Positions 1 to 10,183 of a stretch of DNA of 64,000 bases are shown piece after piece. Positions within the stretch are counted from its first letter, which is position 1. Every line of letters starts with the position of its first letter. The stretch is taken from positions 1-64,000 of the forward strand of contig JAICYC010000005.1 in NCBI GenBank assembly GCA_025934395.1, given 5' to 3'. Source of the DNA: Solirubrobacteraceae bacterium (GTDB lineage: Bacteria; Actinomycetota; Thermoleophilia; Solirubrobacterales; Solirubrobacteraceae). A model generated the notes under the pieces. That model did not search any database. It was not told where the DNA came from and saw only the letters and a program-made list of their open reading frames with translations. The translations under genes were made by a program, and so were the position numbers.

Positions 1-1312
1 CGGTGTCCTCGCGTCCGCCGAACTCGTTGGGGATCCACTCGCCCTCGCGGCGGGAGTAGTCGAGGTAGAGCATCGATGCGACCGCGTCGACGCGCAGCCC
101 GTCGGCGTGGTACTCGCGCAGCCAGAAGAGCGCGTCGGCGAGCAGGAAGTTGCGGACCTCGCGGCGACCGAGGTTGAACACGAGCGTGCCCCAGTCGGGG
201 TGTGCGCCGCGCCGCGGATCGGCGTGCTCGTAGACGTGCGTGCCGTCGAACCGCGCGAGCGCCCAGTCGTCGCGCGGGAAGTGCGCGGGGACCCAGTCGA
301 GGATCACGCCGATGCCCTCGCGGTGCAGCCGGTCGATCAGCTCCTTGACGTCGTCGGGGGAGCCCCGGCGCGCATCGGGCGCGTAGTAGCCGGTCACCTG
401 GTACCCCCACGACCCGCTGAACGGGTGCGACATGATCGGCAGCAGCTCCACGTGCGTGAAGCCGAGGTCGCGGACGTAGGCGGCGAGCTCTCCGGCGAGC
501 TCGGCGGCGGGCAGCTCCTCGTTCTCGAGCGTGCGACGCCAGGACCCGAGATGGACCTCGTAGATCGAGATGGGGCCGTCGATCGGCACCTCGGGCGCGC
601 GCCCTGCCATCCACTGCTGATCGCGCCAGCGGTGCCGGGTGGCGTGCACGATCGACGCGGTCCCGGGGGGGCGCTCGGCAGCCCGCGCCATCGGGTCGGC
701 CTTCAGCCGCAGCTCGCCCGAGCGCGCGTGGATCTCGAACTTGTAGCGGCTGCCCTCGGGGCAGTCGGGCACGAACAGCTCCCAGATCCCGCTCGCTCCG
801 AGCGACCGCATCGGATGCACGCGACCGTCCCAGAGGTTGAAGTCGCCCACGACGCTCACGGCGGCCGCGCTCGGCGCCCAGACCGCGAAGCGGACGCCGA
901 CGACGCCGTCGAGCTCCAGCACGTGCGCTCCGAGCCGTTCTGCGAGGTCCTCGTGGCGGCCCTCGGAGGCGAGGTGCAGGTCGAGCTCGCCGAGCGTGGG
1001 CGCGAACGAGTACGGATCGCGCAGGCGCACCGAGGCGCCGTCCGGATAGGCCACGTCGAGCTCGTAGTCGAGCGGCAGCTCGGCCTGCTCGACGGTGCCC
1101 TCGAACAACCCAGCGTCGTCGACCCGGCTCAGCTCGATCTGCGCGGCCGACCCGTTGGCGCCCGGCGGCACGCGCGCGAGGACCGCGCTCGCGGACGGGC
1201 GCCACGCTCGGATCAGCACGCCGTCGTCGTGCGGATGGGCGCCGAGCAGCCGGTGCGGATCGGGGTGCTCGCCCGCGAGCAGCAGCTCGACGTCGTTGGC
1301 GGCGGCGCTCAC
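1..1312 (-). CDS. glgB: 1,4-alpha-glucan branching enzyme GlgB (partial, C-terminus outside window)
   Basis: Catalyses alpha-1,6 branching of the linear glucan made by GlgE. The frame is open from a GTG at 1312 to the left edge, giving about 437 N-terminal residues. Visible are the glgB-type N-terminal beta-sandwich (DPHRLLGAHP near residue 18), the CBM48 segment (FAVWAPSAAAVSVVGDFNLWDG), and the start of the GH13 barrel with YEVHLGSWRR, ELLPIMSHPFSGSWGYQ and DGLRVDAVASMLYLDYSR. The last of these carries the catalytic Asp. The GTG overlaps the mak stop codon (GTGA), so translation is probably coupled. Family identity is certain; only the missing C-terminus is unknown. Confidence 0.96.
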   Translation of the reverse strand, partial: MSAAANDVELLLAGEHPDPHRLLGAHPHDDGVLIRAWRPSASAVLARVPPGANGSAAQIELSRVDDAGLFEGTVEQAELPLDYELDVAYPDGASVRLRDPYSFAPTLGELDLHLASEGRHEDLAERLGAHVLELDGVVGVRFAVWAPSAAAVSVVGDFNLWDGRVHPMRSLGASGIWELFVPDCPEGSRYKFEIHARSGELRLKADPMARAAERPPGTASIVHATRHRWRDQQWMAGRAPEVPIDGPISIYEVHLGSWRRTLENEELPAAELAGELAAYVRDLGFTHVELLPIMSHPFSGSWGYQVTGYYAPDARRGSPDDVKELIDRLHREGIGVILDWVPAHFPRDDWALARFDGTHVYEHADPRRGAHPDWGTLVFNLGRREVRNFLLADALFWLREYHADGLRVDAVASMLYLDYSRREGEWIPNEFGGREDT

Positions 1313-2733
1313 AGCTCCTCCGCGAGCAGCCGCTCGATGCCGGCGACCGGCACCACCACCCAGTTGGGACGGTTTTCGAGCTCGTAGCGAAGCTCGTAGA
1401 GCACCTTCTCGAGCTCGAACACCGAGAGCAGCTTGGCGATCGCCTGGGTCCCCGCGGGAAGCAGCGCGGGATCGATCTCCTCCATGTAGCCGCGCAGGAA
1501 GGCGTCGCGGGCGCGCTGCTCCCAGTCGCGCACGGGCGGCGCGTCCCACATCACCTCGCCGGCGAGGCTCGCATAGGAGATCGAGCGCAGCATCCCCGCC
1601 ACGTCGCGCAGCGGCGAGCGCTTGCGGCGCCGTTCGCGCAGGGGCCGGCCGGGCTCTCCCTCGAAGTCGATCACGTGCCAGCCGCCCGCCCCGAGCAGCG
1701 CCTGACCGAGGTGGTAGTCGCCGTGCGCGCGGATCAGGCGCCCCCCCACGCCGGTGTGCGAAAGCAGCGCGAGCCGGTCGCGCAGCTCCTCGCCGCGACC
1801 GACGATCGGCCGAAGCTCGGCCCGGTCGGGCAGCTGCACGAACAGCCGCTCGATCTGCTCGTCGATCGTGGCGGTCAGCAGGGCCACGCTCTCGTCCGCA
1901 GGCTCCTCGGGCGCGAACTCGGGATCGTCGGCGTCGCTGGCGAGCGTCAGGTGCATCCTGCCGGTGACGGCGCCGAGCCGCGTGATCGGCTCGATCAGCT
2001 CGCGTCCGTCACCCGCCCGCAGCGCACGCAGGGCGAGCTGCCATCCGTCGCATGCACCCGGCACGTAGCGCTGCATGATCCCCAGACCGGCGTCGAGCAG
2101 CTCGCCGGCGTAGTCGTACCAGCCCTCCACCCGCGCGACGTTCTCGAACCCGTGCGAGCCGAGGAAGCGCAGCATCTCGAGCTCCGGGTTGATGCCCGCT
2201 TCGATCCGGCGAAAGGCCTTGACGATGAAGCGCTCGTCGAGCACCACGGAGCTGTTGGACTGCTCCGCCCCGAGCCGCCGGGCGCTCGGCCGCTCGGGCA
2301 GGTCGATCGTCTCGGCGGCGTGGAAGCTGACCGCGCTCGCTCCCTGCACGATCGACGCCTCCTGCGCGATCAGCCGGCCGAGCGCAACCGTCTGCTGCTC
2401 GTCTCCCAGCGCGTCGTAGAACGCGATGCCGTCCTCGCCGCAGATCCTCTGCTCCTCCGGCACCGCGCGGTCGCGCGCGATCCCGACGAGCAGCTGATAG
2501 AGGTCGTGCGTGCCGGCCGGGGCGCGCACCTCCACGATCAGCAGCGCGAGCTCGTCGGCGCGGGTGCTCGCGGACCGGTCGAGCACCACCGCGTCGAGCA
2601 CCGACACGGCCCCCAGCTCGCGCGACTTCCCCGAGAACCAGCGCTGCTCGACGATCCACTCGCCCAGACGCTCTCCGGAGATCTCGGGGATCCCCGCGTC
2701 CAGCAGCGCGCTGGCGCCGCGCTCACCGCTCAT
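1309..2733 (-). CDS. mak: Maltokinase (maltose to maltose 1-phosphate)
   Basis: A 474-residue ATP-dependent maltokinase (Mak/Pep2 family) that makes maltose 1-phosphate for GlgE. The N-terminal cap has the family signature QRWFSGKSR near residue 30. The kinase-like core has the phosphotransfer loop HGDYHLGQ followed by [20 protein letters not shown], the Mg-binding and activation region typical of maltokinases. The ATG at 2733 lies inside the end of treS (11-base overlap), and its stop overlaps the glgB GTG. Some bacteria fuse this kinase to TreS; here it is separate but directly downstream of treS. Confidence 0.95.
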   Translation of the reverse strand: MSGERGASALLDAGIPEISGERLGEWIVEQRWFSGKSRELGAVSVLDAVVLDRSASTRADELALLIVEVRAPAGTHDLYQLLVGIARDRAVPEEQRICGEDGIAFYDALGDEQQTVALGRLIAQEASIVQGASAVSFHAAETIDLPERPSARRLGAEQSNSSVVLDERFIVKAFRRIEAGINPELEMLRFLGSHGFENVARVEGWYDYAGELLDAGLGIMQRYVPGACDGWQLALRALRAGDGRELIEPITRLGAVTGRMHLTLASDADDPEFAPEEPADESVALLTATIDEQIERLFVQLPDRAELRPIVGRGEELRDRLALLSHTGVGGRLIRAHGDYHLGQALLGAGGWHVIDFEGEPGRPLRERRRKRSPLRDVAGMLRSISYASLAGEVMWDAPPVRDWEQRARDAFLRGYMEEIDPALLPAGTQAIAKLLSVFELEKVLYELRYELENRPNWVVVPVAGIERLLAEEL

Positions 2734-4477
2734 CGGGCTCGTCCTCGGTGAGCAGGAACCAGAAGAACCCGCGCGGCGGCAGCGTGAGCAGGTAGGGCAG
2801 CTCGCCGATGCGGGGGAAGCGGGTGAGGCCGAACATCTCGACCGGATGGCGCCCCTCGTACTCGCCCAGGTCGAGCTCGACCGCCTGGGCGGTGCGCGCG
2901 AGGTTGTGCACGCACAGCGCGACGTCGTCCTCGTTGCAGCGCACGTGGGCGTAGATGTGGTGGTTGTCCGGGCGCAGCGCGGCGTAGGAGCCGAGCCCGA
3001 ACACCGGGTGTTCGCGGCGCAGTCCGATGAACCGCCGCAGCCACCGCAGCAGCGAGGTGGGGGTGCGCAGCTGTGCCTCCACGTTGACCGCCTGGAAGCC
3101 GTACACGGGGTCCATCAGCGGCGGCGCGTAGAGCTGGGCGAAGTCGGCGCGCGAGAACCCGCCGTTGCGGTCGCCGGTCCACTGCATCGGCGTGCGCACC
3201 CCGTCGCGGTCGCCGAGATAGATGTTGTCGCCCATCGCGATCTCGTCGCCGTAGTAGAGGACGGGGCTCCCGGGCAGCGAGAAGAGGATCGCGGTCATCA
3301 TCGCGATCTCGTCACGGCCGTTGTCGAGCAGCGGCGCGAGCCGGCGGCGGATGCCGAGGTTGATCTTCATGCGCAGGTCGCGCGCGTACTCGGCGTACAT
3401 GTAGTCGCGTTCCTCGTCGGTGACCATCTCGAGCGTGAGCTCGTCGTGGTTGCGCAGGAACAGACCCCACTGGGCGGTCTCGGGGATCTCGGGGGTGCGC
3501 TCGAGGATCTCCACGATCGGCGCGGCGTCCTCGCGCCGCAGCGCCATGAACATCCGCGGCATCACCGGGAAGTGGAACGCCATGTGGCACTCGTCGCCGT
3601 CGCCGAAGTACTCGACGACGTCCTCGGGCCACTGGTTCGCCTCGGCGAGCAGCACGCGGTCGGGGTACTCGGCGTCGACCGTCGCGCGCACGCGCTTGAG
3701 GAACGCGTGCGTCTCGTGCAGGTTCTCGCAGCTCGTGCCCTCGCGCTCGAACAGGTACGGGACGGCGTCGAGGCGGAACCCGTCGAGCCCCAGGTCCAGC
3801 CAGAAGCGCAGGACGTCGAGCATCGCCTCCTGGACTTCGGGCTCGTCGTAGTTGAGGTCCGGCTGGTGGTAGAAGAACCGGTGCCAGTAGTAGGCGCCGG
3901 CCTGCTCGTCCCAGGTCCAGTTGGACGTCTCGGAGTCCACGAAGATGATCCTGGCCTCCTTGTAGCGCTCGGGCGTGTCCGACCACACGTACCAGTTGCG
4001 CTTGGGGCTGTCGGGACTCGAGCGCGACTCCTGGAACCACGGATGGTCGCTGGAGGTGTGGTTCATCACGAGGTCCGCGATCACGCGGATGCCGCGCTTG
4101 TGGGCGGCTTCGATGAACGTCTGCACGTCGCGGATGTCGCCGTAGTCGGGGTGGATCGCCTTGAAGTCGGCGATGTCGTAGCCGCCGTCGCGCAGCGGCG
4201 AGGCGTACATCGGCAGCAGCCACACGCAGTCGATGCCGAGCCACTCCAGGTAGTCGAGCTTCTCGGTGAGGCCGCGGAAGTCGCCCGACCCGTCGGCGTT
4301 GCCGTCGTAGAAGCCGCGGAGGTGGATCTCGTAGAACGTGGCGGTCTTGAACCAGAGCGGGTTGCTCTCGAACCACTGGCGGGTGTCGGCGTTGCGGCGC
4401 ACCGGACCCGTGGGCTCGGGGATGCGGATCGTGCTGACGGGCGCTTCGAGCCCGCCGGGCAGCGCGCGCACGGCCAT
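2723..4477 (-). CDS. treS: Trehalose synthase (maltose alpha-D-glucosyltransferase)
   Basis: A GH13 enzyme interconverting trehalose and maltose; here it probably feeds maltose to Mak. The 584-residue length fits the family. Catalytic residues in this numbering are Asp237 (GFRLDAVPY), Glu279 ([10 protein letters not shown]) and Asp345 ([10 protein letters not shown]). [20 protein letters not shown] and [14 protein letters not shown] are typical of TreS. I chose the ATG at 4477 because it overlaps the glgE stop as ATGA. The open frame continues 37 codons further upstream, but that stretch is an out-of-frame reading of the glgE 3' end. The 3' end overlaps the start of mak. Confidence 0.95.
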   Translation of the reverse strand: MAVRALPGGLEAPVSTIRIPEPTGPVRRNADTRQWFESNPLWFKTATFYEIHLRGFYDGNADGSGDFRGLTEKLDYLEWLGIDCVWLLPMYASPLRDGGYDIADFKAIHPDYGDIRDVQTFIEAAHKRGIRVIADLVMNHTSSDHPWFQESRSSPDSPKRNWYVWSDTPERYKEARIIFVDSETSNWTWDEQAGAYYWHRFFYHQPDLNYDEPEVQEAMLDVLRFWLDLGLDGFRLDAVPYLFEREGTSCENLHETHAFLKRVRATVDAEYPDRVLLAEANQWPEDVVEYFGDGDECHMAFHFPVMPRMFMALRREDAAPIVEILERTPEIPETAQWGLFLRNHDELTLEMVTDEERDYMYAEYARDLRMKINLGIRRRLAPLLDNGRDEIAMMTAILFSLPGSPVLYYGDEIAMGDNIYLGDRDGVRTPMQWTGDRNGGFSRADFAQLYAPPLMDPVYGFQAVNVEAQLRTPTSLLRWLRRFIGLRREHPVFGLGSYAALRPDNHHIYAHVRCNEDDVALCVHNLARTAQAVELDLGEYEGRHPVEMFGLTRFPRIGELPYLLTLPPRGFFWFLLTEDEPDER

Positions 4478-6489
4478 CACGCGTTCTCCACCGCGAGCAG
4501 GTGCCCGGCGCGCGAGGCGGGGTCCAGGCGGACGTAGTTGCGGCCCAGCCGCCATTCGTAGCGAGCGCCGTCGAGCAGGTCGCTGCACGCGAACACGGGG
4601 GGCAGGCCGAGCTCGCCCGGCACGACGACGATGCCCTCCTGGGCGCGGTGCGGATCGACGTTGGCGACGACGATCAGCGTTTCACCGCCCTCGCGCTTGG
4701 CGTAGGCCAGCAGCGCGTCGTTCTCGGCGGGCAGGAACGCAACGTTGTCGATCCGCTGCAGGGCGGGGCGTTCGCGGCGGATGCGGTTCAGCCGCGTGAC
4801 GCTGTCGAGCAGCGGCCCCTGGAAGCTGCGCTCGCGCACCTCGTACTTCTCGGAGTCGAGGTACTCCTCCGAGCCGGGGTGGCGGGGCGTGGCCTCGTAG
4901 CGCTCGAAGCCGGAGTAGATGCCGTAGCTGGGCGACAGGGTGCCGGCGAGCAGCAGCCGCACGGCGAACGCCCCGGGGCCGCCCGTCTGCAGGTACTCGC
5001 TGAGGATGTCGGGCGTGTTGACGAAGAAGTTGGGCCGCAGGAAGTCGCTGAGCGGCGGGCGCGCGATCTCCGAGACGTAGTCGCGCAGCTCCCAGCTCGC
5101 GTTCTTCCACGTGAAGTACGTGTAGGACTGGCTGAAGCCGACCTTCGCGAGCGCGGCCATCATCGCCTGACGCGTGAAGGCCTCCGACAGGAAGATCGTG
5201 TCGGGCTCCACCTCGCGCACGGAGGCGATCAGCCACTCCCAGAACGCGAGCGGCTTGGTGTGAGGGTTGTCGACGCGGAACACCCGCACGCCGTGCTCCA
5301 CCCAGAAGAGCATCACGTCGCGCAGCGCGTCCCACAGCGAGCGCCACTCCTCGCACTCGAAGTCGAAGTTGTAGATGTCCATGTACCGCTTGGGCGGGTT
5401 CTCGGCGTACTTCAGGGTGCCGTCGGGGCGGTGGGAGAACCACTCGGGGTGCTCGCTGAGCCACGGATGGTCGGCGGAGCACTGCAGCGCGTAGTCGAGC
5501 GCGATCTCCATGTCTAGCTCGCGCGCGTCGGCGACGAGCGCGTCGAAGTCCTCGAGCGTGCCGAGGTCGGGATGGATGGCGGTGTGACCGCCCTCGATCC
5601 CGCCGATCGCATAGGGGCTGCCGGGGTCTCCCGGTTCGGCGACCGGCTTGTCGTTGCGGCCCTTGCGGTTCGCGACGCCGATCGGATGGATGGGAGGGAG
5701 ATAGAGGACGTCGAAACCCGCGCCCGCGATCTCCCCGAGCGCGCGGCGCACGCCGGGCAGCCCGCCCCACGATCGCGGGAACAGCTCGTACCACGCACCG
5801 AAGCGGGCGCGCTCGCGTTCGACCTCGATCTCGGACGCTTCGCTGGCGGTGAGGTCCTCCCGCACCTGCCAGCGCTCGGCCGCGGCGGCGACCCTCGGTT
5901 CGAGGGCGGCCTCGTAGCGGGTGCGCTCGGGCGCGGAATCGTCGGCGACGGCGTGCCGCGCCCGGCGGAGCAGCTCACGGTCCTCGCCGGAGGCGCGGGC
6001 GCAGATCGCCTCGAGCAGCATCGCTCCCTCGGTGAGCTCCGAGCCGAGCCCGTGCTGGCCCGCGTCGATCTTGCGCGAGAGCTCCTCGCGCCAGCTCGCG
6101 AAGCGGTCCCCCCACGCGATCACGCGCCAGCGCCAGCGACCGACCGCGTCGAGCGTGTCGATCATGCCGCTCCAGCGGTCCCCGTCGATCGCCGCGTCCA
6201 CGCGCGCGAGCGGCGCCTCCCGCCAGCGCGACTGCTCGCCCGGGCGCCACTGGACGGCCGCGCGCATCACGTCGTGCCCGTCGCGGACGATCGTCGCCGA
6301 CACGGCCACGCTGTCCCCGACACAGCGCTTGACGCGGTAGCGGCCGCAGTCGAGCACCGGGTGGAGCTCGTCGATGAGTATGCGCGTGGGGCGCTTTCGC
6401 GGGAGCGCGACCTGTCCGGTGCGCTTGCTCGCGGCGATGCCCGTGCGACCCCGCGGTGCGCGGGTAGCTTGCTCCATCATGGATCCCAT
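4477..6489 (-). CDS. glgE: Alpha-1,4-glucan:maltose-1-phosphate maltosyltransferase GlgE
   Basis: GH13_3 enzyme that transfers maltosyl units from maltose 1-phosphate onto alpha-1,4-glucan, the polymerising step of the trehalose-to-glucan route. The 670-residue protein has the N-terminal GlgE domain ([13 protein letters not shown]), the barrel, nucleophile Asp407 ([18 protein letters not shown]), acid/base Glu436 (IFLSEAFTR) and Asp494 ([11 protein letters not shown]). [13 protein letters not shown] is characteristic. It is the first gene of the glgE-treS-mak-glgB operon. The start is unsure: ATGs at 6489, 6480 and 6477 are all possible, and the first 30 or so residues are basic and unlike the conserved N-terminus. 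Confidence 0.95.
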   Translation of the reverse strand: MGSMMEQATRAPRGRTGIAASKRTGQVALPRKRPTRILIDELHPVLDCGRYRVKRCVGDSVAVSATIVRDGHDVMRAAVQWRPGEQSRWREAPLARVDAAIDGDRWSGMIDTLDAVGRWRWRVIAWGDRFASWREELSRKIDAGQHGLGSELTEGAMLLEAICARASGEDRELLRRARHAVADDSAPERTRYEAALEPRVAAAAERWQVREDLTASEASEIEVERERARFGAWYELFPRSWGGLPGVRRALGEIAGAGFDVLYLPPIHPIGVANRKGRNDKPVAEPGDPGSPYAIGGIEGGHTAIHPDLGTLEDFDALVADARELDMEIALDYALQCSADHPWLSEHPEWFSHRPDGTLKYAENPPKRYMDIYNFDFECEEWRSLWDALRDVMLFWVEHGVRVFRVDNPHTKPLAFWEWLIASVREVEPDTIFLSEAFTRQAMMAALAKVGFSQSYTYFTWKNASWELRDYVSEIARPPLSDFLRPNFFVNTPDILSEYLQTGGPGAFAVRLLLAGTLSPSYGIYSGFERYEATPRHPGSEEYLDSEKYEVRERSFQGPLLDSVTRLNRIRRERPALQRIDNVAFLPAENDALLAYAKREGGETLIVVANVDPHRAQEGIVVVPGELGLPPVFACSDLLDGARYEWRLGRNYVRLDPASRAGHLLAVENA

Positions 6490-6522
6490 TCCCGGCAGCA
6501 GGCCGCCTCAATCGTTCCCACC

Positions 6523-7761
6523 GTGAGCACGGGGGGGCGCGCGTCGGGCGTGCAGCTGCACATAACGTCGCTGCCGGGCGGGCGGCTGGGCGAGGACGCG
6601 CGACGGTTCGTCGACTGGCTGGCGGCCGCGGGGCAGTCCTACTGGCAGATACTTCCGCTCGGCCCTCCGGATCGGTACGGATCGCCGTACAAGCCACGCT
6701 CGGCGTTCGCGTGCTGGGGGTCGCTGCTCGAGCGGCCCCGCGCGCCGGTCGGCCCCGGCGAGGAGGGTGACTTCCGCGAGCGCCAGCGGTTCTGGATCGG
6801 CGATTGGGAGCGCGCGGCGGGGGGCCGGCGCGCGGTTCTCGACCAGGTCCGCTTCGAGCGCGAGTGGCAGGCGCTGCGCGCCTACGCGCAGGATCGCGGC
6901 GTGTCGATCATCGGCGACATGCCGCTGTACGTCGCCCCTGCCGGGGTCGATCACAGGAGCCGGCCGGAGCTGTTCGCCCGGGGTCTCGTCGCGGGCGCAC
7001 CGCCGGACCGCTTCGCGCCGGCGGGCCAGCTCTGGGGCAACCCCGTCTACGACTGGCCCGCCCTGCGCCGGCGCGGCTACAGGTGGTGGGTCGAGCGCCA
7101 GCGCCGCGCCTCGGAGCTGTTCGACCTCGTGCGGATCGACCACTTCCGCGGGCTCGTGGCCTACTGGGCGGTGCCTGCAGGCGCGCGAACGGCGGCGCAC
7201 GGGAGCTGGCGCCGCGGGCCGGGTGGCGCGCCGCTGCGCGCCGCCGAGCGCGAGCTGGGGCGGCTCGAGGTCCTGGTGGAGGATCTCGGCGTGATCACCC
7301 CGCCCGTGGAGCGCCTGCGTCGCAGCCTGGCGCTGCCCGGCATCGCGGTGCTGCAGTTCCTCTTCGACGGGGCGGTGGTGGGGACCGATCCGGTGGCGGA
7401 GGTGGAGAAGGACCGCGTGCTGTACACCGCCACGCACGACCAGGACACGCTCGTGGGGTGGTGGCAGGGGCTCGAGTCGCGCGAGCGGGATGCTGTGAAC
7501 GCTGCGCTGCACGGGCGCGGGCTGCGCGCACCGCGAGATCCCGACCCCTGGCCCCTGATCGCGCTGGCCGCCTCCTCTCCGGCATCGATCACGATGGTGC
7601 AGATGCAGGACGTCCTGTCACTGGGCTCGCAGGCGCGCATGAACTCGCCGGGGCGCGCCACGGGCAACTGGCGCTGGCGGATGGCGCCCGACGCGCTGAG
7701 CGCGCGGCTGGCCCGGCGGCTGCGCCAGGTGGCCGCCGAGGCGGGGCGGGCAGCAGGATGA
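6523..7761 (+). CDS. malQ: 4-alpha-glucanotransferase (amylomaltase)
   Basis: GH77 disproportionating enzyme that rearranges alpha-1,4-glucans and maltodextrins. About 412 residues from a GTG at 6523, shorter than the roughly 500 of many family members. Motifs: LPLGPPDRYGSPYKPRSAFA near the N-terminus, IIGDMPLYV, nucleophile Asp in LVRIDHFRG, acid/base Glu in LVEDLGVITPP, and ATHDQDTLVGWW, where most relatives have HDNDT. The open frame extends far upstream, antisense to glgE; I rejected that extension because homology begins only at VQLHITSLPGG. GTG 6550 is an alternative start. The stop overlaps the next ATG (ATGA). Confidence 0.92.
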   Translation: MSTGGRASGVQLHITSLPGGRLGEDARRFVDWLAAAGQSYWQILPLGPPDRYGSPYKPRSAFACWGSLLERPRAPVGPGEEGDFRERQRFWIGDWERAAGGRRAVLDQVRFEREWQALRAYAQDRGVSIIGDMPLYVAPAGVDHRSRPELFARGLVAGAPPDRFAPAGQLWGNPVYDWPALRRRGYRWWVERQRRASELFDLVRIDHFRGLVAYWAVPAGARTAAHGSWRRGPGGAPLRAAERELGRLEVLVEDLGVITPPVERLRRSLALPGIAVLQFLFDGAVVGTDPVAEVEKDRVLYTATHDQDTLVGWWQGLESRERDAVNAALHGRGLRAPRDPDPWPLIALAASSPASITMVQMQDVLSLGSQARMNSPGRATGNWRWRMAPDALSARLARRLRQVAAEAGRAAG

Positions 7762-8477
7762 GCTCGCGTGTGAGCTTCCGGCACGGTCTCGTGGCGGTGG
7801 GCGACAGCATCACGCGCGGCGGCGGGCAGGCGATGCCGGGGCTGCGGATGCAGTCGTGGGCGCTGTGGCTGGCAGAGGCGTTGGAGATGCCCTACACCTG
7901 CCTGGCCCGAGACGGCGCGCGGGCGAAGGACGCGCTCGGCGGGCAGCTGCCGCGGCTGCGGGGCCCATACGACCTCGGCTGCGTCCACCTGGGGGTCAAC
8001 GACGTCCGGGCGCCCGGATTCGAGCTCGACGGGTTCGCGGCGGCGCTGCGTGAGGTCGTGGCCGCCGTGCGCGGATGCAGCGAGAGGCTGCTGCTCGTCG
8101 CCCTTCCTCCCGCACTGGGCGTCCCGCCGGCGCCCGCGCACGCGATCGCCGCCGCGAACGCGGAGATCGCCCGTCTCGCCGAGGAGCACGGTGCCGTGCT
8201 GGTGACGCTCGAGACGCTCGCCGGGCCGGAGCTGGTCCAGCCCGACCGCGTGCACCTCACAGCGCGCGGCGAGGCGCACATCGCGCTGCTCGCCTGCAGG
8301 GCGCTGGACGCGGCGGGCGTACGCGCCGACACCGGGGACGTCCTGCGCGCGCTCGCGCCGATGAGGGGGTCGGCACGGCTGCGATGGCTCCTCACCGGCA
8401 GGACGCCAGCCGCCGTGCGCGACCTTCGGCGGCGGGCGCGCGAGGCAGTCGAACGCCGGACGGTGGGATCCGGTTGA
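7758..8477 (+). CDS. SGNH/GDSL-family hydrolase (esterase-like)
   Basis: A 239-residue hydrolase of the SGNH superfamily with no signal peptide. Block I is VAVGDSITRGGG (catalytic Ser near residue 17), block III is HLGVNDVRAP (Asn), and block V is PDRVHLTARG, with the Asp-x-x-His pair near the C-terminus. Family members deacylate lipids, polysaccharides or small esters; the substrate here is unknown. The ATG overlaps the malQ stop (ATGA), and its own stop overlaps the next start, so it is part of a three-gene unit. That context suggests action on a glucan or sugar ester, which is inference only. Confidence 0.85.
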   Translation: MSSRVSFRHGLVAVGDSITRGGGQAMPGLRMQSWALWLAEALEMPYTCLARDGARAKDALGGQLPRLRGPYDLGCVHLGVNDVRAPGFELDGFAAALREVVAAVRGCSERLLLVALPPALGVPPAPAHAIAAANAEIARLAEEHGAVLVTLETLAGPELVQPDRVHLTARGEAHIALLACRALDAAGVRADTGDVLRALAPMRGSARLRWLLTGRTPAAVRDLRRRAREAVERRTVGSG

Positions 8478-8947
8478 CGGCTGCGAGCGCTCTGCGCAGG
8501 CGACGCGTCGTACGGCGAAGCAGGGGCCGCGCGGTGATCGACCCGAGCGTGGAGATCGCGCGCGGCGCGGTGATCGAGGTCGGCGCGACCGGCAGGCTGG
8601 AGGTCGGCGCGGGCTCGCTGATCGGTCGCCGCGCGCGGATCGTCGTGGGGTCGGGCGGGCTTCGGCTCGGCTCGGGCGTCGAGCTCGGTCAGGGGGCTTC
8701 GATCGTCGCGCTCGAGGAGGTGGACGTCGAGGACGGCGTGTCGCTCGGTGAGCTGTCGGTGGTGATGGACTTCCTCGCACCGGAGGAGGCGGTGGAGGCG
8801 CCGTTGCGTCGTCAGCGACTCGTGACGATCCCGGTGAGGATCGGGCGGGACGCGGCGGTGGGGGAGAAGGCGGTGGTGTGTGCGGGGGCGGTCGTCCCCG
8901 CGGGCGGAAGGGTGTTGGCGGGGGCGACCGTGGGGCGCGTCGCCTGA
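8474..8947 (+). CDS. Left-handed beta-helix (hexapeptide repeat) acyltransferase-like protein
   Basis: About 157 residues from a TTG at 8474 that overlaps the previous stop (TTGA); a GTG at 8534 is an alternative start. The sequence is a run of imperfect hexapeptides (IDPSVEIARGAVIEVGATG, LEVGAGSLIG, LRLGSGVELGQGASIV, VGEKAVVCAGAVVPAGGRVLAGATVG) with a loop near residues 100-120, the pattern of trimeric sugar O-acetyltransferases. It is placed behind an SGNH hydrolase and malQ, so acyl modification of a saccharide is plausible. A catalytic His is not obvious; it could be an inactive or structural beta-helix. Confidence 0.7.
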   Translation: MTAASALRRRRVVRRSRGRAVIDPSVEIARGAVIEVGATGRLEVGAGSLIGRRARIVVGSGGLRLGSGVELGQGASIVALEEVDVEDGVSLGELSVVMDFLAPEEAVEAPLRRQRLVTIPVRIGRDAAVGEKAVVCAGAVVPAGGRVLAGATVGRVA

Positions 8948-9111
8948 GCGCGTCCGAGTTGTGTCCATCCGCCGGGTGACCCCGTCGCGCAGGGGTAGAG
9001 TGGATGTCAGACACATAGAGACCGGTTGTCATCCCATGCGCGGGCGGAGATCCCGTCCCGGGCAGGAGAGGGCACAGCGGAGATCCCGCTGGATCCAGAG
9101 AGGAAGGCAAG

Positions 9112-10182
9112 ATGGCGACTACCGCAAGCGGGCCGATAACGGCTGGGATCGATGGCGCGAGCGTCACGTCCGAGCTCCTCACCCGGGAGGACCGGGTGCA
9201 GTTGCTTCGCTACATGCTGCTGATGCGCGGCGTCGAGGAGCGCGCGCTGAACCTCTACCGGCAGGGCAAGGTGCCGGGATCGTTCTACGACGGGTTCGGT
9301 CAGGAGGCGATCTCCGCGGGCGCGGCGTTCGCGATGGCGGCTGAGGACCGGCTGTGCGTGCTGCACCGGGACCTCGCAGCGCACCTCGTGCGGGGAGTGG
9401 CGCCGGGCCGCGTGCTCGCGCAGTACATGGGTCGCACGTCGGGACTCACCGACGGCCGCGACGGCAACGTGCACTTCGGGGACCGCCGGCTCGGCTGCGT
9501 GGGGATGGTCTCGATGCTCCCCGACATGATGCCGGTGGCGAACGGGATGGCGCTCGCCTTCAAGCTGCGCGGGGAACGCCGTTGCGCGCTGACGTGGCTC
9601 GGCGACGGCGCGAGCTCGCGCGGCGACTTCCACGAGGCGATGAACTGGGCAGGGGTCTCGCGGCTGCCGGTGATCTTCGTCCTCGAGAACAACCAGTACG
9701 CGTACTCCACCCCGACGGAGCTCCAGTTCGCCGTGGACCCGATCGCGCGCGCTGCGTCCTACGGCGTGCACGGCGAGACGGTGGACGGAAACGACGCGGA
9801 GGCCGTGTTCGCGGCCGCGTTCGAGGCCCGTGCACGGGCGCTCGACGGCGGCGGCCCCACGCTGATCGAGGCGGTGACGATGCGGATGCACGGCCACGCC
9901 GCGCACGACGACATGCGCTACGTGCCCGCTGAGCTCGTGGAGCACTGGCGGGCGCGCGACCCGGTGGAGCTGCAGGAGCGGCGCGTGATCGAGCTCGGGG
10001 CCGACGCGCAGGAGCTCCGTGCGGATGTCACGAGCGAGCTCGACGCTGCGGTGGACTGGGCGCTCGAGCAGCCGATGCCCGACCCGGGGAGCGCCGCCCG
10101 GGGCGTGTTCTGCGAGGGCGCCGCGGAGCCGCTCGGCGACGGGATGGCCCCCTTCAGCGGCTACACGCGGGAGGCGCTCTGA
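9112..10182 (+). CDS. 2-oxoacid dehydrogenase E1 component, alpha subunit (branched-chain or pyruvate type)
   Basis: A 356-residue thiamine-diphosphate enzyme subunit. The TPP/Mg motif is TWLGDGASSRGDFHEAMNW followed by VLENNQYAYSTP, and MHGHAAHDDMRYVP is the conserved region near the phosphorylation loop of relatives. The ATG at 9112 follows the purine-rich AGAGGAAGG. It opens the operon E1 alpha, E1 beta, E2, leucine-dehydrogenase-like. Because the fourth gene makes branched-chain 2-oxoacids, the complex is more likely a branched-chain 2-oxoacid dehydrogenase than pyruvate dehydrogenase. Sequence alone does not separate these, and acetoin dehydrogenase is a third option. Confidence 0.9.
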   Translation: MATTASGPITAGIDGASVTSELLTREDRVQLLRYMLLMRGVEERALNLYRQGKVPGSFYDGFGQEAISAGAAFAMAAEDRLCVLHRDLAAHLVRGVAPGRVLAQYMGRTSGLTDGRDGNVHFGDRRLGCVGMVSMLPDMMPVANGMALAFKLRGERRCALTWLGDGASSRGDFHEAMNWAGVSRLPVIFVLENNQYAYSTPTELQFAVDPIARAASYGVHGETVDGNDAEAVFAAAFEARARALDGGGPTLIEAVTMRMHGHAAHDDMRYVPAELVEHWRARDPVELQERRVIELGADAQELRADVTSELDAAVDWALEQPMPDPGSAARGVFCEGAAEPLGDGMAPFSGYTREAL

Positions 10183-10183
10183 G

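Noticed and set aside
107-1387. Plus-strand 426-codon open frame
   Set aside because: It is antisense to glgB and mak; the minus frame has clear enzyme motifs, the plus frame has none.
2510-4537. Plus-strand 675-codon open frame
   Set aside because: It mirrors treS on the other strand; His/Val/Arg-rich composition without any domain is typical of antisense GC-rich frames.
4478-4588. N-terminal extension of treS
   Set aside because: It is an out-of-frame reading of the glgE 3' end; the ATGA overlap at 4475-4478 gives a better start.
7161-9182. Minus-strand 673-codon open frame
   Set aside because: It runs antisense across malQ, the hydrolase, the beta-helix gene and the start of E1 alpha; no coding signature.
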